The position numbers and the translations under genes were made by a program. DNA of 64,000 nt, taken from contig CANRMA010000010.1 in assembly GCA_947631625.1 (NCBI GenBank), positions 1-64,000 of the forward strand. The letters are read 5' to 3'. The notes beneath the pieces were generated by a model. The model was not told the origin of the DNA, made no database searches, and saw nothing but the letters and a program-made list of their open reading frames with translations. This DNA is from an uncultured Lachnospiraceae bacterium. Its GTDB lineage: Bacteria; Bacillota; Clostridia; Lachnospirales; Lachnospiraceae. Below, piece by piece: positions 61,588 through 64,000 of this stretch (positions within the stretch are counted from its first letter, which is position 1; the number at the start of each line of letters is the position of its first letter).

Positions 61588-62814
61588 TCAATTCTTTCCG
61601 CCAAGCAATCTTTTTACCGTCTTCTGAGGGTTAAAATCTTCAATATCATCCGGCACGTTCTGGCCGCAGGTAACATATGAAAGCGGCGCACCGGTATAAA
61701 GCTTCAGGTTAAGCAGATTTCCCAAAGTAGTGGTTTCGTCAAGCTTTGTGAATATCAGCTTATAATCAACCATTTCTTTATAAGCGTCCGCAATACTTAC
61801 CAGATCTTTATATTTTGTAGTGGCGCTGAGTACCAGAAAGACCTCCTTCTCAGCCTGATCATCTACAGAATGTATAAACTTGCACATACTTTCTCTCTGA
61901 GCCTCATTCTGATATGAATGCCCTGCCGTATCCACAAGGATATAATCATAATCCTTAAAATCCGTAAGCGCCTGCTGCAGTTCTTCCACTGCATATACCA
62001 CCCTGAAAGGCACTTCAAGTATGTTCGCGTAGGTACGGAGCTGTTCCGCCGCCGCTATCCTGTAAGTATCCGCAGTCAAAAGCGCGACCTTTTTCTTATC
62101 ATCTACCTGGAATTTAGATGCGATTTTGGCAATGGTAGTCGTCTTACCGACTCCGGTAGGACCAATGAAAAATACTACCTTAACGCCTTTTTCGTTAGGC
62201 ATTATCCCGGACGGTTTGCCGAATTTAAGAATCATTTTCTGATATGTGTTGGCCAAAGCAAAGTCAAACGGCGTGTTCGGCTTATTGTTTTTCCTGATCT
62301 CTTCTATGATCTGGTCCGCATAGGTTTCATCCACTTCATTATTCAGCATGGTAGTATGAAGAAGAGACATAAACATCTCTGTCTCGCTTACCTCTTCCGG
62401 CTTTTCTTCTTCGGGTTTCTGAAGCTGCTGCTCTAATAAAGACTGGAGACTGTCAAGCTTTTCCTCTATAACATGATTTTCCTTTTTATCGTGTCCGTTT
62501 TCCTCATTTTCACCGGGAGCTGTCCGTGTCATATCAGTCCGGGGCTTTGTCTGATCGGTATTGTTCATGCTGGACATGACTACATTGTTGATAGCGGAAA
62601 CCGCGGCCTTCACATCCGCAGAAATATCCGCTTCATTGTTATTATCCTCTTCCAATGCAACGGTCACTTCTACCATCTGCGGTTTTAAAATGTCAAACAG
62701 CCCTTTTTTCTTAACATTTTTAACATTCATCACAACAACATTTGTTCCAAGTTCCTTTTTGGCTGTTTCAACTGCCTCGCTTTCCGTTTTTCCCACAAAT
62801 TTCTTAATTATCAT
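61588..62814 (-). CDS. flhF: Flagellar SRP-like GTPase FlhF
   Basis: The 408-residue protein has an N-terminal helical/linker part, the SRP-GTPase core with IGPTGVGKTTTIAKIA, DTYRIAAAEQLRTY and DTAGHS, and a C-terminal KLYTGAPLSYVTCGQNVP. It places flagella at the pole or sides. The start shares a base with the flhA stop (TAATG), so the genes are coupled. Confidence 0.95.
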   Translation of the reverse strand: MIIKKFVGKTESEAVETAKKELGTNVVVMNVKNVKKKGLFDILKPQMVEVTVALEEDNNNEADISADVKAAVSAINNVVMSSMNNTDQTKPRTDMTRTAPGENEENGHDKKENHVIEEKLDSLQSLLEQQLQKPEEEKPEEVSETEMFMSLLHTTMLNNEVDETYADQIIEEIRKNNKPNTPFDFALANTYQKMILKFGKPSGIMPNEKGVKVVFFIGPTGVGKTTTIAKIASKFQVDDKKKVALLTADTYRIAAAEQLRTYANILEVPFRVVYAVEELQQALTDFKDYDYILVDTAGHSYQNEAQRESMCKFIHSVDDQAEKEVFLVLSATTKYKDLVSIADAYKEMVDYKLIFTKLDETTTLGNLLNLKLYTGAPLSYVTCGQNVPDDIEDFNPQKTVKRLLGGKN

Positions 62815-64000
62815 TATGCTGTCACCATCCCAACAGACTGTAATTCAATGTTATTTTCCACCTCATTATATGATACGACAACAAGGTCCTTAAAATAATC
62901 TTCCGTTAATTTCTTAAAATATGCGCGCACAATGGGAGAAGTTATGACTATCGGAATCTTTCCCAGATCTTCCAACTTCTTGGTCTCCGCGCTGACTGAA
63001 TCCATAATGGCCTTTGTCTTGGCCGGATCAAGCGTAAGATAAGCGCCCTGCTCGGTCTGCTTCACGCTTCCCATTATCTCCTGCTCCAACTTGGGATCGA
63101 GAGTAACCACACTGGTAGTCTCGTTCGCAGGGAAAAATTTATTGGATATGGCCCTCTTAAGGCTCTGCCTTACATATTCAGTAAGAATATCCGTATCTCT
63201 TGTTGTAGAAGCATAATCGGCAAGCGTTTCAAATATGGTAAGCAGATCTCTTATCGATATGCCCTCTCTAAGCAGATTCTGCAATACCTTCTGTATCTCT
63301 CCAAGTCCCAACAGCTTAGGAACAAGTTCTTCCACAAGCGAAGGATTGCTCTCTTTCAGATTGTTGACAAGATTCTGCACATCCTGTCTTGTGAGCAGTT
63401 CCGCTATGTACTGTCTTATCACCTCGGTCAGATGTGTCGCAATGATAGACGGCGGATCGACAACGGTATAACCCATACTCTCCGCGCGTTCCCTCTGTCC
63501 TTCCGTGATCCAGATGGCAGGCAGATGGAATGACGGTTCAAAAGTAGGGATACCTGTGATCTCTTCCTCTACATATCCCGGATTCATGGCCATATAGTGG
63601 TCAAAAAGTATCTCTCCCTCGCTCACCTGTACGCCTTTTATCTTAATAATGTACTGGTTAGGGTTAAGCTGTATATTATCACGCAGACGAATGATCGGCA
63701 CCACAGTACCAAGCTCCAGAGCGATCTGACGCCTTATCATAACTACACGGTCGAGAAGGTCGCCGCCCTGATTAACGTCGGCAAGAGGAATGATGCCATA
63801 ACCGAACTCCAGTTCGATAGGATCGACCTGCAACAGCGACGTAACATTCTCAGGCTGCCTGATCTCTTCGGCAGCAGCCTCTTCTACATCCACTTCATGC
63901 TCGATCTCGGCAGTCTCTATAGTTCCGGATATTATCCTTCCGACTATTATAAAACACAGCCCGAAACTTAAGAATATGATGGTATTAAGCGGTGTTACGA
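62814..64000 (-). CDS. flhA: Flagellar export gate protein FlhA (N-terminal part outside window)
   Basis: The frame is open to the right edge, where it reads NTIIFLSFGLCFIIVGRIIS, the end of a membrane helix, then an acidic linker and the cytoplasmic export domain (GYTVVDPPSIIATHL, IRQYIAELLTRQDVQNLV). An internal GTG at 63893 is not the start. About 395 codons lie in the window; full-length FlhA has near 680-700 residues. It forms the export gate of the flagellar secretion system. Confidence 0.95.
   Translation of the reverse strand, partial: VTPLNTIIFLSFGLCFIIVGRIISGTIETAEIEHEVDVEEAAAEEIRQPENVTSLLQVDPIELEFGYGIIPLADVNQGGDLLDRVVMIRRQIALELGTVVPIIRLRDNIQLNPNQYIIKIKGVQVSEGEILFDHYMAMNPGYVEEEITGIPTFEPSFHLPAIWITEGQRERAESMGYTVVDPPSIIATHLTEVIRQYIAELLTRQDVQNLVNNLKESNPSLVEELVPKLLGLGEIQKVLQNLLREGISIRDLLTIFETLADYASTTRDTDILTEYVRQSLKRAISNKFFPANETTSVVTLDPKLEQEIMGSVKQTEQGAYLTLDPAKTKAIMDSVSAETKKLEDLGKIPIVITSPIVRAYFKKLTEDYFKDLVVVSYNEVENNIELQSVGMVTA

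Noticed and set aside
1-64000. tRNA and rRNA genes
   Set aside because: Apart from the tmRNA, I saw no cloverleaf with anticodon and T-loop consensus or rRNA segment.

Overview
The window looks like a stretch of a motile, Gram-positive-type anaerobe of the Clostridia, most likely a Lachnospiraceae member; I cannot name a genus. The reasons are strong AGGAGG-type ribosome binding sites, sigma-A promoters with 17-bp spacers, a MurE with the DNPR motif of meso-diaminopimelate enzymes, a flagellar/chemotaxis block of clostridial type, and gene orders shared with Bacillus subtilis. Almost every gene is on the minus strand.

Layout from left to right. (1) Positions 1-4000 are an accessory island. 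It holds an IS256-type remnant, an RnlAB-like toxin-antitoxin operon in which the toxin is fused to a viroplasmin/RNase HI module and preceded by a small XRE regulator with its own operator-promoter, two fragments of a decayed tyrosine integrase, and a PIN toxin/antitoxin pair lying between those fragments. (2) 4.1-10.3 kb holds an AgrC/AgrA-like two-component pair, a CmpB-family membrane protein, a processive-type lipid glycosyltransferase, PlsY and an AIM24 protein. (3) 10.4-21.5 kb is the conserved operon priA-def-fmt-yugP-rsmB-rlmN-stp-prkC-rsgA (translation, rRNA modification, PASTA kinase/phosphatase). (4) 21.6-29.6 kb has murE, a PfkB sugar kinase, recJ, tmRNA with its partner smpB, rnr and secG. 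(5) 29.9-34.7 kb is a less usual signalling group: a leucine-rich-repeat protein, a MoxR-like AAA+ ATPase, a Ser/Thr kinase without any canonical start codon, and a PP2C-like protein with altered metal-binding motifs. (6) 34.8-48.2 kb is the rseP-dxr-cdsA-uppS-frr-pyrH-...-tsf-rpsB series, interrupted by a bactofilin, a polysaccharide deacetylase, a rubrerythrin, a membrane spermidine-synthase-like protein and a DUF6033-type protein. (7) 48.4-64 kb runs through a membrane glycosyltransferase-like protein into the flhA-flhF-flhG-pilZ-cheB-cheA-cheW-cheC-cheD-sigD block; flhA runs off the right edge.

The most interesting items are: the RNase HI-RnlA fusion with its RnlB-like partner, because in Escherichia coli separate RNase HI is reported to activate RnlA; a 12-base word, GCGACNTTTTTC, present nine times exactly and in different reading frames of unrelated genes; a family of nested palindromic elements in intergenic gaps that share ATTGCGAAAC ends but carry different cores; and the MoxR/LRR/kinase/PP2C module with an apparent ATT start codon. 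Several independent tandem repeats share a 30-bp period. Comparisons with named proteins of other species are from memory and no database search was possible.
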